Source: Aspidapion aeneum
Taxonomy: Eukaryota > Arthropoda > Insecta > Coleoptera > Brentidae
NCBI GenBank assembly: GCA_963576565.1
Contig: OY755046.1
Location: 71,603,719 to 71,667,718, forward strand
Direction: 5' to 3'
DNA: 64,000 nt
Shown here: positions 30,601-43,100 of the stretch, in pieces
Layout: each line of letters opens with the position of its first letter
Numbering within the stretch: the first letter of the stretch is position 1
Notes under the pieces: generated by a model
What the model was told of the DNA's origin: nothing
Database searches by the model: none
Seen by the model: the letters and a program-made list of their open reading frames with translations, nothing else
Translations under genes and position numbers: made by a program

Positions 30601-33600
30601 TCACACATTGTCATCCAGCTACTTACTCTCTCTTTTTAACTCATATTAGTGGGATGGGCGCACCCAATCTAAAACAGTCTTGTGATTAGTTTGCAAGTAG
30701 AAGTATTTATAAGATGTCATTTTGACAATCAATGTCAATCGACTTTCTTCCATCAGCACACAGTGGGCTCGCGGACCTGATTTTTCGCCAAAAAGGGTTA
30801 AATTAAATACATACTGAAACTTCTGAACATATTTGCTAAAAAAGAGTAGATAATCCAGTAGGCCTTGAAAAAACTATTATTTGATTGACGCAACTTTCAG
30901 ATGTGTCATGTTTCTTTTCAAAGTACCATATTTGCATGGCGATTTGATCCAGATTTAAAGCCATTTTGCGACAATATTTTATGTTGTATAAAATTCTCAT
31001 AAAATAAATCTTGTAGAGGGAGGTAAGTAGATTTTATCCCTGTACATTTTGATTTCAATTTTGATGTATAGACAGGTATGGTAATGGTTTTTGCTTGGGA
31101 TTTCTGAAATTCTCTCGAACGTACCACCATTTAATCTAATCGTGTTATTGACTGAACTTACACATTATTATCCAATTATTTACCATCTCTTTTTAAATTA
31201 ATGTATTAGCAAGGGCGCCTAATACTCTTAAACAATCATGATATCAATAAACAAACAGTGGTCTACTCGTTTTATTTACTAAACTCACACATTGTCATCC
31301 AGCTACTTACTCTCTCTTTTTAACTCATATTAGTGGGATGGGCGCACCCAATCTAAAACAGTCTTGTGATTAGTTTGCAAGTAGAAGTATTTATAAGATG
31401 TCATTTTGACAATCAATGTCAATCGACTTTCTTCCATCAGCACACAGTGGGCTCGCGGACCTGATTTTTCGCCAAAAAGGGTTAAATTAAATACATACTG
31501 AAACTTCTGAACATATTTGCTAAAAAAGAGTAGATAATCCAGTAGGCCTTGAAAAAACTATTATTTGATTGACGCAACTTTCAGATGTGTCATGTTTCTT
31601 TTCAAAGTACCATATTTGCATGGCGATTTGATCCAGATTTAAAGCCATTTTGCGACAATATTTTATGTTGTATAACATTCTCATAAAATAAATCTTGTAG
31701 AGGGAGGTATGTAGATTTTATCCCTGTACATTTTGATTTCAATTTTGATGTATAGACAGGTATGGTAATGGTTTTTGCTTGGGATTTCTGAAATTCTCTC
31801 GAACGTACCACCATTTAATCTAATAGTGTCATTGACTGAACTTAAATTAGTGTATTAGTAAGGGCCCCTAATACTCTTAAACAATCATGATATCAATAAA
31901 CAAACAGTGGTCTACTCGTTTTATTTACTAAACTCACACATTGTCATCCAGCTACTTACTCTCTCTTTTTAACTCAAATTAGTGGGACGGGCGCACCCAA
32001 TCTAAAACAGTCTTGGGATTAGTTTGCAAATAGAAGTATTAACAAGATGTCATTTTGACAATCAATGTCAATCGACTTTCTTCCATCAGCACACAGTGGG
32101 CTCGAGGACCTGATTTTTCGCCAAAAAGGGTTAAATTAAATACATACTGAAACTTCTGAACATCTTTACTAAAAAAGAGTAGATAATCCAGTAGGCCTTG
32201 AAAAAACTATTATTTGATTGACACAACTTTCAGAAGTGTCATGTTTCCTTTCAAAGTACCATATTTGCATGGCGATTTGATCCAGATTTAAAGCCATTTT
32301 GCGACAATATTTTATGTTGTATAACATTCTCATAAAATAAATCTTGTAGAGGGAGGTAAGTAGATTTTATCCCTGTACATTTTGATTTCAATTTTAATGT
32401 ATAGACAGGTATGGTAATGGTTTTTGCTTGGGATTTCTGAAATTCTCTCGTACGTACCACCATTTAATCTAATCGTGTCATTGACTGAACTTACACATTA
32501 TTATCCGATTATTTACCATCTATTTTTAAATTAATGTATTAGTAAGGGCGCCTAATACTCTTAAACAATCATGATATCAATAAACAAACAGTGGTCTACT
32601 CGTTTTATTTACTAAACTCACACATTGTCATCCAGCTACTTACTCTCTCTTTTTAACTCATTAGTGGGATGGGCGCACCCAATCTAAAACAGTCTTGTGA
32701 TTAGTTTGCAAGTAGAAGTATTTATAAGATGTCATTTTGACAATCAATGTCAATCGACTTTCTTCCATCAGCACACAGTGGGCTCGCGGACCTGATTTTT
32801 CGCCAAAAAGGGTTAAATTAAATACATACTGAAACTTCTGAACATATTTGCTAAAAAAGAGTAGATAATCCAGTAGGCCTTGAAAAAACTATTATTTGAT
32901 TGACGCAACTTTCAGAAGTGTCATGTTTCCTTTCAAAGTACCATATTTGCATGGCGATTTGATCCAGATTTAAAGCCATTTTGCGACAATATTTTATGTT
33001 GTATAAAATTCTCATAAAATAAATCTTGTAGAGGGAGGTAAGTAGATTTTATCCCTGTACATTTTGATTTCAATTTTGATGTATAGACAGGTCTGGTAAT
33101 GGTTTTTGCTTGGGCTTTCTGAAATTCTCTCGAACGTACCACCATTTAATCTAATCGTGTCATTGACTGAACTTACACATTATTATCCGATTATTTACCA
33201 TCTATTTTTAAATTAATGTATTAGTAAGGGCGCCTAATACTCTTAAACAATCATGATATCAATAAACAAACAGTGGTCTACTCGTTTTATTTACTAAACT
33301 CACACATTGTCATCCAGCTACTTACTCTCTCTTTTTAACTCATATTAGTGGGATGGGCGCACCCAATCTAAAACAGTCTTGTGATTAGTTTGCAAGTAGA
33401 AGTATTTATAAGATGTCATTTTGACAATCAATGTCAATCGACTTTCTTCCATCAGCACACAGTGGGCTCGCGGACCTGATTTTTCGCCAAAAAGGGTTAA
33501 ATTAAATACATACTGAAACTTCTGAACATATTTGCTAAAAAAGAGTAGATAATCCAGTAGGCCTTGAAAAAACTATTATTTGATTGACGCAACTTTCAGA

Positions 33601-36600
33601 TGTGTCATGTTTCTTTTCAAAGTACCATATTTGCATGGCGATTTGATCCAGATTTAAAGCCATTTTGCGACAATATTTTATGTTGTATAAAATTCTCATA
33701 AAATAAATCTTGTAGAGGGAGGTAAGTAGATTTTATCCCTGTACATTTTGATTTCAATTTTGATGTATAGACAGGTATGGTAATGGTTTTTGCTTGGGAT
33801 TTCTGAAATTCTCTCGAACGTACCACCATTTAATCTAATCGTGTCATTGACTGAACTTACACATTATTATCCAATTATTTACCATCTCTTTTTAAATTAA
33901 TGTATTAGCAAGGGCGCCTAATACTCTTAAACAATCATGATATCAATAAACAAACAGTGGTCTACTCGTTTTATTTACTAAACTCACACATTGTCATCCA
34001 GCTACTTACTCTCTCTTTTTAACTCATATTAGTGGGATGGGCGCACCCAATCTAAAACAGTCTTGTGATTAGTTTGCAAGTAGAAGTATTTATAAGATGT
34101 CATTTTGACAATCAATGTCAATCGACTTTCTTCCATCAGCACACAGTGGGCTCGCGGACCTGATTTTTCGCCAAAAAGGGTTAAATTAAATACATACTGA
34201 AACTTCTGAACATATTTGCTAAAAAAGAGTAGATAATCCAGTAGGCCTTGAAAAAACTATTATTTGATTGACGCAACTTTCAGAAGTGTCATGTTTCCTT
34301 TCAAAGTACCATATTTGCATGGCGATTTGATCCAGATTTAAAGCCATTTTGCGACAATATTTTATGTTGTATAAAATTCTCATAAAATAAATCTTGTAGA
34401 GGGAGGTAAGTAGATTTTATCCATGTACATTTTGATTTCAATTTTGATGTATAGACAGGTCTGGTAATGGTTTTTGCTTGGGATTTCTGAAATTCTCTCG
34501 AACGTACCACCATTTAATCTAATCGTGTCATTGACTGAACTTACACATTATTATCCGATTATTTACCATCTATTTTTAAATTAATGTATTAGTAAGGGCG
34601 CCTAATACTCTTAAACAATCATGATATCAATAAACAAACAGTGGTCTACTCGTTTTATTTACTAAACTCACACATTGTCATCCAGCTACTTACTCTCTCT
34701 TTTTAACTCATATTAGTGGGATGGGCGCACCCAATCTATAACAGTCTTGTGATTAGTTTGCAAGTAGAAGTATTTATAAGATGTCATTTTGACAATCAAT
34801 GTCAATCGACTTTCTTCCATCAGCACACAGTGGGCTCGCGGACCTGATTTTTCGCCAAAAAGGGTTAAATTAAATACATACTGAAACTTCTGAACATATT
34901 TGCTAAAAAAGAGTAGATAATCCAGTAGGCCTTGAAAAAACTATTATTTGATTGACGCAACTTTCAGATGTGTCATGTTTCTTTTCAAAGTACCATATTT
35001 GCATGGCGATTTGATCCAGATTTAAAGCCATTTTGCGACAATATTTTATGTTGTATAACATTCTCATAAAATAAATCTTGTAGAGGGAGGTATGTAGATT
35101 TTATCCCTGTACATTTTGATTTCAATTTTGATGTATAGACAGGTATGGTAATGGTTTTTGCTTGGGATTTCTGAAATTCTCTCGAACGTACCACCATTTA
35201 ATCTAATAGTGTCATTGACTGAACTTAAATTAGTGTATTAGTAAGGGCCCCTAATACTCTTAAACAATCATGATATCAATAAACAAACAGTGGTCTACTC
35301 GTTTTATTTACTAAACTCACACATTGTCATCCAGCTACTTACTCTCTCTTTTTAACTCAAATTAGTGGGACGGGCGCACCCAAACTAAAACAGTCTTGGG
35401 ATTAGTTTGCAAATAGAAGTATTAACAAGATGTCATTTTGACAATCAATGTCAATCGACTTTCTTCCATCAGCACACAGTGGGCTCGAGGACCTGATTTT
35501 TCGCCAAAAAGGGTTAAATTAAATACATACTGAAACTTCTGAACATCTTTACTAAAAAAGAGTAGATAATCCAGTAGGCCTTGAAAAAACTATTATTTGA
35601 TTGACACAACTTTCAGAAGTGTCATGTTTCCTTTCAAAGTACCATATTTGCATGGCGATTTGATCCAGATTTAAAGCCATTTTGCGACAATATTTTATGT
35701 TGTATAACATTCTCATAAAATAAATCTTGTAGAGGGAGGTAAGTAGATTTTATCCCTGTACATTTTGATTTCAATTTTAATGTATAGACAGGTATGGTAA
35801 TGGTTTTTGCTTGGGATTTCTGAAATTCTCTCGTACGTACCACCATTTAATCTAATCGTGTCATTGACTGAACTTACACATTATTATCCGATTATTTACC
35901 ATCTCTTTTTAAATTAATGTATTAGTAAGGGCGCCTAATACTCTTAAACAATCATGATATCAATAAACAAACAGTGGTCTACTCGTTTTATTTACTAAAC
36001 TCACACATTGTCATCCAGCTACTTACTCTCTCTTTTTAACTCATATTAGTGGGATGGGCGCACCCAATCTAAAACAGTCTTGTGATTAGTTTGCAAGTAG
36101 AAGTATTTATAAGATGTCATTTTGACAATCAATGTCAATCGACTTTCTTCCATCAGCACACAGTGGGCTCGCGGACCTGATTTTTCGCCAAAAATGGTTA
36201 AATTAAATACATACTGAAACTTCTGAACATATTTGCTAAAAAAGAGTAGATAATCCAGTAGGCCTTGAAAAAACTATTATTTGATTGACGCAACTTTCAG
36301 AAGTGTCATGTTTCCTTTCAAAGTACCATATTTGCATGGCGATTTGATCCAGATTTAAAGCCATTTTGCGACAATATTTTATGTTGTATAAAATTCTCAT
36401 AAAATAAATCTTGTAGAGGGAGGTAAGTAGATTTTATCCCTGTACATTTTGATTTCAATTTTGATGTATTGACAGGTCTGGTAATGGTTTTTGCTTGGGA
36501 TTTCTGAAATTCTCTCGAACGTACCACCATTTAATCTAATCGTGTCATTGACTGAACTTACACATTATTATCCGATTATTTACCATCTATTTTTAAATTA

Positions 36601-38563
36601 ATGTATTAGTAAGGGCGCCTAATACTCTTAAACAATCATGATATCAATAAACAAACAGTGGTCTACTCGTTTTATTTACTAAACTCACACATTGTCATCC
36701 AGCTACTTACTCTCTCTTTTTAACTCATATTAGTGGGATGGGCGCACCCAATCTAAAACAGTCTTGTGATTAGTTTGCAAGTAGAAGTATTTATAAGATG
36801 TCATTTTGACAATCAATGTCAATCGACTTTCTTCCATCAGCACACAGTGGGCTCGCGGACCTGATTTTTCGCCAAAAAGGGTTAAATTAAATACATACTG
36901 AAACTTCTGAACATATTTGCTAAAAAAGAGTAGATAATCCAGTAGGCCTTGAAAAAACTATTATTTGATTGACGCAACTTTCAGATGTGTCATGTTTCTT
37001 TTCAAAGTACCATATTTGCATGGCGATTTGATCCAGATTTAAAGCCATTTTGCGACAATATTTTATGTTGTATAAAATTCTCATAAAATAAATCTTGTAG
37101 AGGGAGGTAAGTAGATTTTATCCCTGTACATTTTGATTTCAATTTTGATGTATGGACAGGTATGGTAATGGTTTTTGCTTGGGATTTCTGAAATTCTCTC
37201 GAACGTACCACCATTTAATCTAATCGTGTCATTGACTGAACTTACACATTATTATCCGATTATTTACCATCTCTTTTTAAATTAATGTATTAGTAAGGGC
37301 GCCTAATACTCTAAACAATCATGATATCAATAAACAAACAGTGGTCTACTCGTTTTATTTACTAAACTCACACATTGTCATCCAGCTACTTACTCTCTCT
37401 TTTTAACTCATATTAGTGGGATGGGCGCATCCAATCTAAAACAGTCTTGGGATTAGTTTGCAAATAGAAGTATTTATAAGATGTCATTTTGACAATCAAT
37501 GTCAATCGACTTTCTTCCATCAGCACACAGTGGGCTCGCGGACCTGATTTTTCGCCAAAAAGTGTTAAATTAAATACATACTGAAACTTCTGAACATCTT
37601 TACTAAAAAAGAGTAGATAATCCAGTAGGCCTTGAAAAAACTATTATTTGATTGACACAACTTTCAGAAGTGTCATGTTTCCTTTCAAAGTACCATATTT
37701 GCATGGCGATTTGATCCAGATTTAAAGCCATTTTGCGACAAAATTTTATGCTGTATAACATTCTCATAAAATAAATCTTGTAGAGGGAGGTAAGTAGATT
37801 TTATCCCTGTACATTTTGATTTCAATTTTGATGTATAGACAGGTATGGTAATGGTTTTTGCTTGGGATTTCTGAAATTCTCTCGAACGTACCACCATTTA
37901 ATCTAATCGTGTCATTGACTGAACTTACACATTATTATCCAATTATTTACCATCTCTTTTTAAATTAATGTATTAGCAAGGGCGCCTAATACTCTTAAAC
38001 AATCATGATATCAATAAACAAACAGTGGTCTACTCGTTTTATTTACTAAACTAACACATTGTCATCCAGCTACTTACTCTCTCTTTTTAACTCATATTAG
38101 TGGGATGGGCGCATCCAATCTAAAACAGTCTTGGGATTAGTTTGCAAATAGACGTATTTATAAGATGTCATTTTGACAATCAATGTCAATCGACTTTCTT
38201 CCATCAGCACACAGTGGGCTCGCGGACCTGATTTTTCGCCAAAAAGGGTTAAATTAAATACATACTGAAACTTCTGAACATCTTTACTAAAAAAGAGTAG
38301 ATAATCCAGTAGGCCTTAAAAAAACTATTATTTGATTGACGCAACTTTCAGAAGTGTCATGTTTCCTTTCAAAGTACCATATTTGCATGGCGATTTGATC
38401 CAGATTTAAAGCCATTTTGCGACAATATTTTATGTTGTATAAAATTCTCATTAAATAAATCTTTTAGAGGGAGGTAAGTAGATTTTATCCCTGTACGTTT
38501 TGATTTCAATTTTGATGTATAGACAGGTATGGTAATGGTTTTTGCTTGGGATTTCTGAAATTC
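24652..38563. repeat. Satellite A array, right part (monomers 626-685 bp)
   Basis: About 21 head-to-tail monomers. The anchor GAACGTACCACCAT ends at 25254, 25898, 26538, 27188, 27837, 28486, 29135, 29820, 30446, 31130, 31814, 32463, 33145, 33829, 34513, 35197, 35846, 36530, 37214 and 37897. The main lengths are 684 and 649, differing by a 35-bp indel (ACACATTATTATCCGATTAT...). One monomer (anchors 29820-30446) has lost a further ~22 bp. Each monomer has the palindrome GTATTAG-N9-CTAATAC. A 70-codon minus-strand ORF is repeated in most monomers but shows no sign of being a gene. The last monomer is truncated at 38563. Confidence 0.96.
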
Positions 38564-39848
38564 CCCTACAAAACTAAGATTTTTTTAGATATTAACATAA
38601 AATACGGCATGTTTATGCCAGAGATGTCGTTTTCAGTTCCTTACACAGATTTTAATTTAAAAAATATGGATGACTCTACCAAAAGTGGGCTATATGGATA
38701 TCATTTTTGGTCATTGCCTTTAAATAACAGTACAGCACAGTAAATAATTTTGTTTTTTAAAATTTATGTAACTAATTAGGTGTAAGCTAAGAAACATTTA
38801 TTTTCCCGAATTTTAGAAATTATTGCATAAAAATTCCAGAGGGATGAGTATCAGAGGAATGAGTTTTTTAATGGTTTTCCAATTTAAATCAAAATCTATT
38901 TAGACTACTTAACTTAAGTTTTATATAAACAAAGTTCCTATACTTATAATTTTAAAACAATCAACAAGAAATTATACTACTGATATCATTCGAATATTTA
39001 CTTACCAGAGCGATGATAATTGAAGCGTTCCTTTTTGATTTCTCCGAAAAAAATTAATTTTCTGCCGAAAATAAAAAGAACTATACCTTAAACCAAACTA
39101 AAGTTGACATTATCTGTCACAACTTGTCACCCTCACAAGTAAATTAGATATCCAGGGCCGTCTCTTTCTCTAGAAATTAACCGGTGGTATTCACAAATAT
39201 TGTGTTATTAAAAATGGAGCACGTTTAAAATTGTAAAATTTTCCGGGAAGATGTAAATTCGGATTTTCAAAAATATGGCTGCAAACTTAAGTTTTATCAA
39301 TTTTTTGATAAATAGTTAAGACTTGGTTAAATATTATTTATTAAGATATTTTTTTCAATCTGAGTTTTTAAGATTTGGTTTGGGACTACACCAGTGGAAT
39401 GAGGTATTTGCTTTGTAATAAAAAAAATTATAAACAATTTTTTTTATACATTAAACTCAAATGCTCCATAAAGAAAACATTTCGTTTTAAATCTTATAAC
39501 TAAAACTATGCTTCATTTACAATCTGTGTTTGAAAAATATGCATTCCCACTCCACAGCACCATTTTTGTAGAATCATCCATGTCTAAAACGTACTTTTTT
39601 CAAATAATAGAGAGTTGGCACGACAATGGAGCAAAGGATAGATAGATATGAAATTTTGAAATTGCAAAAATAGCCAATATTTCAAGATTTTTGCCATAAT
39701 TGATAATTTTTACTAATTTTAAAAAAATTATATGTAGACTATCCTTTGTTCAATTGTTGTGAAATTTTCAGCACTTACGTAATTTAAAAAGTTTTTACTT
39801 AGTTTTTTATAATAATAACTCTTTATTTATTGGTAATACTTTTTTTAG
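38564..39848. other. Unique AT-rich intron end
   Basis: Intronic DNA between the satellite and the next Chc exon, closing with TTTTTTTAG (39848). I see no coding exon, RNA gene or recognisable transposon. The short open frame at 38546-38743 starts inside the satellite and has no support. Confidence 0.65.
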
Positions 39849-39971
39849 GTTATTCAATGTTTTGCTGAGACTGGACAGTTCCAGAAAATTGTACTTTTCG
39901 CCAAAAAAGTGTCTTACACTCCAGACTATGTGTTCCTACTGAGACAACTGATGAGGACGAATCCGGATCAG
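39849..39971 (+). CDS. Chc: Clathrin heavy chain, sixth visible exon
   Basis: 41 codons, [20 protein letters not shown] then [18 protein letters not shown] and PDQ (about residues 483-523), in the clathrin distal leg. The acceptor is TTTTTTTAG (39848) and the donor is GTATGT (39972-39977); both borders are phase 0. It lies between two satellite-filled introns: 22.7 kb upstream and at least 24 kb downstream, with the downstream array starting only about 140 bp after the donor. The gene continues past the window. Confidence 0.97.
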
Positions 39972-40000
39972 GTATGTTTTTTTTGTTTGATTGCATCTAT

Positions 40001-40048
40001 ATTAAGGTCACTCATCGTCAAGCTTGCTTGACGATGAGTGACCTTAAT
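40001..40048. repeat. 48-bp near-perfect palindrome next to a splice donor
   Basis: A left arm of 23 bases (40001-40023, ATTAAGGTCACTCATCGTCA then AGC), TT as spacer, and an exact 23-base reverse complement (40026-40048). It begins 30 bases after the exon end. In the pre-mRNA it would form a 23-bp hairpin with a minimal loop. Confidence 0.97.
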
Positions 40049-40109
40049 CTATATGGCCTAACAGGGCTGACAATTTTGTATTTATGAGGTTAGATATCCT
40101 GAAATATGC

Positions 40110-43100
40110 TAAATGACGTTTTTCCGAATCTCTGGAATCTCTATGGCACCACCATACTGTAACTTGGTGCGTTTGTTGCTAATTTGTGTAGTTTGTAAAA
40201 TATGAATTTTCATAGTTTGTTCATTTTGGTCTTATAAGATTCCCTACCCTAAAATTCGCTAAATGACGTTTTTCCGAATCTCAACCCAAGGTGTGGTTTT
40301 TTTGCATCTCTATGGCCCCACCATACTGCAACTCGGTGCTTTTGTTGATAAACTGTATAGTTTTCAAAATATGAATTTTCAAAGTTTGGCCATTTGGGTC
40401 TCATGGGATTCCCTACCCTAAAATTCGCTAAATGACGTTTTTCCGAATCTTACCTCAGAGTGTGGTTTTTTCGCATCTCTATGGCCCTACCATATTGCAA
40501 CTCTGTGCCTTTGTTGATTAACTGTATAGTTTTTAAAATATGAATTTTCAAAGTTTGGCCATTTGGGTCTTATGGGATTCCCTACCCTAAAATTCGCTAA
40601 ATGACGTTTTTCCGAAGCTTAACTCAGGGTGTGGTTTTTTCGCATCTCTATGGCCCCACCATACTGCAACTCGGTGCTTTTGTTGATAAACTGTATAGTT
40701 TTCAAAATATGAATTTTCAAAGTTTGGCCATTTTGGTCTTATGGGATTCCCTACCCTAAAATTCGCTAAATGACGTTTTTCCGAATCTTAACTCAGGGTG
40801 AGGTTTTTTCGCATCTCTATGGCCCCACTATACTGCAACTCGGTGCTTTTGTTGATAAACTGTATAGTTTTTAAAATATGAATTTTCAAAGTTTGGCCAT
40901 TTGGGTCTTATGGGATTCCCTACCCTAAAATTCGCTAAATGACGTTTTTCCGAAGCTTAACTCAGAGTGTGGTTTTTTCGCATCTCTATGGCCCTACCAT
41001 ATTGCAACTCTGTGCTTTTGTTGATAAACTGTATAGTTTTCAAAATATGAATTTTCAAAGTTTGGCCATTTTGGTCTTATGGGATTCCCTACCCTAAAAT
41101 TCGCTAAATGACGTTTTTCCGAATCTTAACTCAGGGTGAGGTTTTTTCGCATCTCTATGGCCCCACTATACTGCAACTCGGTGCTTTTGTTGATAAACTG
41201 TATAGTTTTTAAAATATGAATTTTCAAAGTTTGGCCATTTGGGTCTTATGGGATTCCCTACCCTAAAATTCGCTAAATGACGTTTTTCCGAAGCTTAACT
41301 CAGAGTGTGGTTTTTTCGCATCTCTATGGCCCTACCATATTGCAACTCTGTGCTTTTGTTGATAAACTGTATAGTTTTCAAAATATGAATTTTCAAAGTT
41401 TGGCCATTTTGGTCTTATGGGATTCCCTACCCTAAAATTCGCTAAATGACGTTTTTCCGAAGCTTAACTCAGGGTGAGGTTTTTTCGCATCTCTATGGCC
41501 CCACTATACTGCAACTCGGTGCTTTTGTTGATAAACTGTATAGTTTTCAAAATATGAATTTTCAAAGTTTGGCCATTTTGGTCTTATGGGATTCCCTACC
41601 CTAAAATTCGCTAAATGACGTTTTTCCGAAGCTTAACTCAGGGTGAGGTTTTTTCGCATCTCTATGGCCCCACTATACTGCAACTCGGTGCTTTTGTTGA
41701 TAAACTGTATAGTTTTTAAAATATGAATTTTCAAAGTTTGGCCATTTGGGTCTTATGGGATTCCCTACCCTAAAATTCGCTAAATGACGTTTTTCCGAAG
41801 CTTAACTCAGAGTGTGGTTTTTTCGCATCTCTATGGCCCTACCATATTGCAACTCTGTGCTTTTGTTGATAAACTGTATAGTTTTCAAAATATGAATTTT
41901 CAAAGTTTGGCCATTTTGGTCTTATGGGATTCCCTACCCTAAAATTCGCTAAATGACGTTTTTCCGAAGCTTAACTCAGGGTGAGGTTTTTTCGCATCTC
42001 TATGGCCCCACTATACTGCAACTCGGTGCTTTTGTTGATAAACTGTATAGTTTTTAAAATATGAATTTTCAAAGTTTGGCGATTTTGGTCTTATGGGATT
42101 TCCTACCCTAAAATTCGCTAAATGACGTTTTTCCGAATGTTAACTCAGGATATGGTTTTTTCGTATCTCTATGGCCCCACCATACTGCAACTCGGTGCTT
42201 TTGTTGATAAACTGTATAGTTTTTAAAATATGAATTTTCAAAGTTTGGCGATTTTGGTCTTATGGGATTCCCTACCCTAAAATTCGCTAAATGACGTTTT
42301 TCCGAAGCTTAACTCAGGGTGAGGTTTTTTCGTATCTCTATGGCCCCACCATACTGCAACTCGGTGCTTTTGTTGATAAACTGTATAGTTTTTAAAATAT
42401 GAATTTTCAAAGTTTGGCCATTTGGGTCTTATGGGATTCCCTACCCTAAAATTCGCTAAATGACGTTTTTCCGAAGCTTAACTCAGAGTGTGGTTTTTTC
42501 GCATCTCTATGGCCCTACCATATTGCAACTCTGTGCTTTTGTTGATAAACTGTATAGTTTTCAAAATATGAATTTTCAAAGTTTGGCCATTTTGGTCTTA
42601 TGGGATTCCCTACCCTAAAATTCGCTAAATGACGTTTTTCCGAAGCTTAACTCAGAGTGTGGTTTTTTCGCATCTCTATGGCCCTACCATATTGCAACTC
42701 TGTGCTTTTGTTGATAAACTGTATAGTTTTCAAAATATGAATTTTCAAAGTTTGGCCATTTTGGTCTTATGGGATTCCCTACCCTAAAATTCGCTAAATG
42801 ACGTTTTTCCGAAGCTTAACTCAGGGTGAGGTTTTTTCGCATCTCTATGGCCCCACTATACTGCAACTCGGTGCTTTTGTTGATAAACTGTATAGTTTTT
42901 AAAATATGAATTTTCAAAGTTTGGCGATTTTGGTCTTATGGGATTTCCTACCCTAAAATTCGCTAAATGACGTTTTTCCGAATGTTAACTCAGGATATGG
43001 TTTTTTCGTATCTCTATGGCCCCACCATACTGCAACTCGGTGCTTTTGTTGATAAACTGTATAGTTTTTAAAATATGAATTTTCAAAGTTTGGCGATTTT

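Noticed and set aside
25042..37897. A 70-codon minus-strand ORF (starting MVVRSREFQKSQ) repeated in most satellite A monomers
   Set aside because: It recurs because the monomers are near-identical. Several monomers have lost it, it has no recognisable domain, and changes between copies do not favour synonymous sites by eye.
38546..38743. 65-codon open frame at the end of satellite A
   Set aside because: Starts inside the truncated last satellite monomer; no homology recognised.
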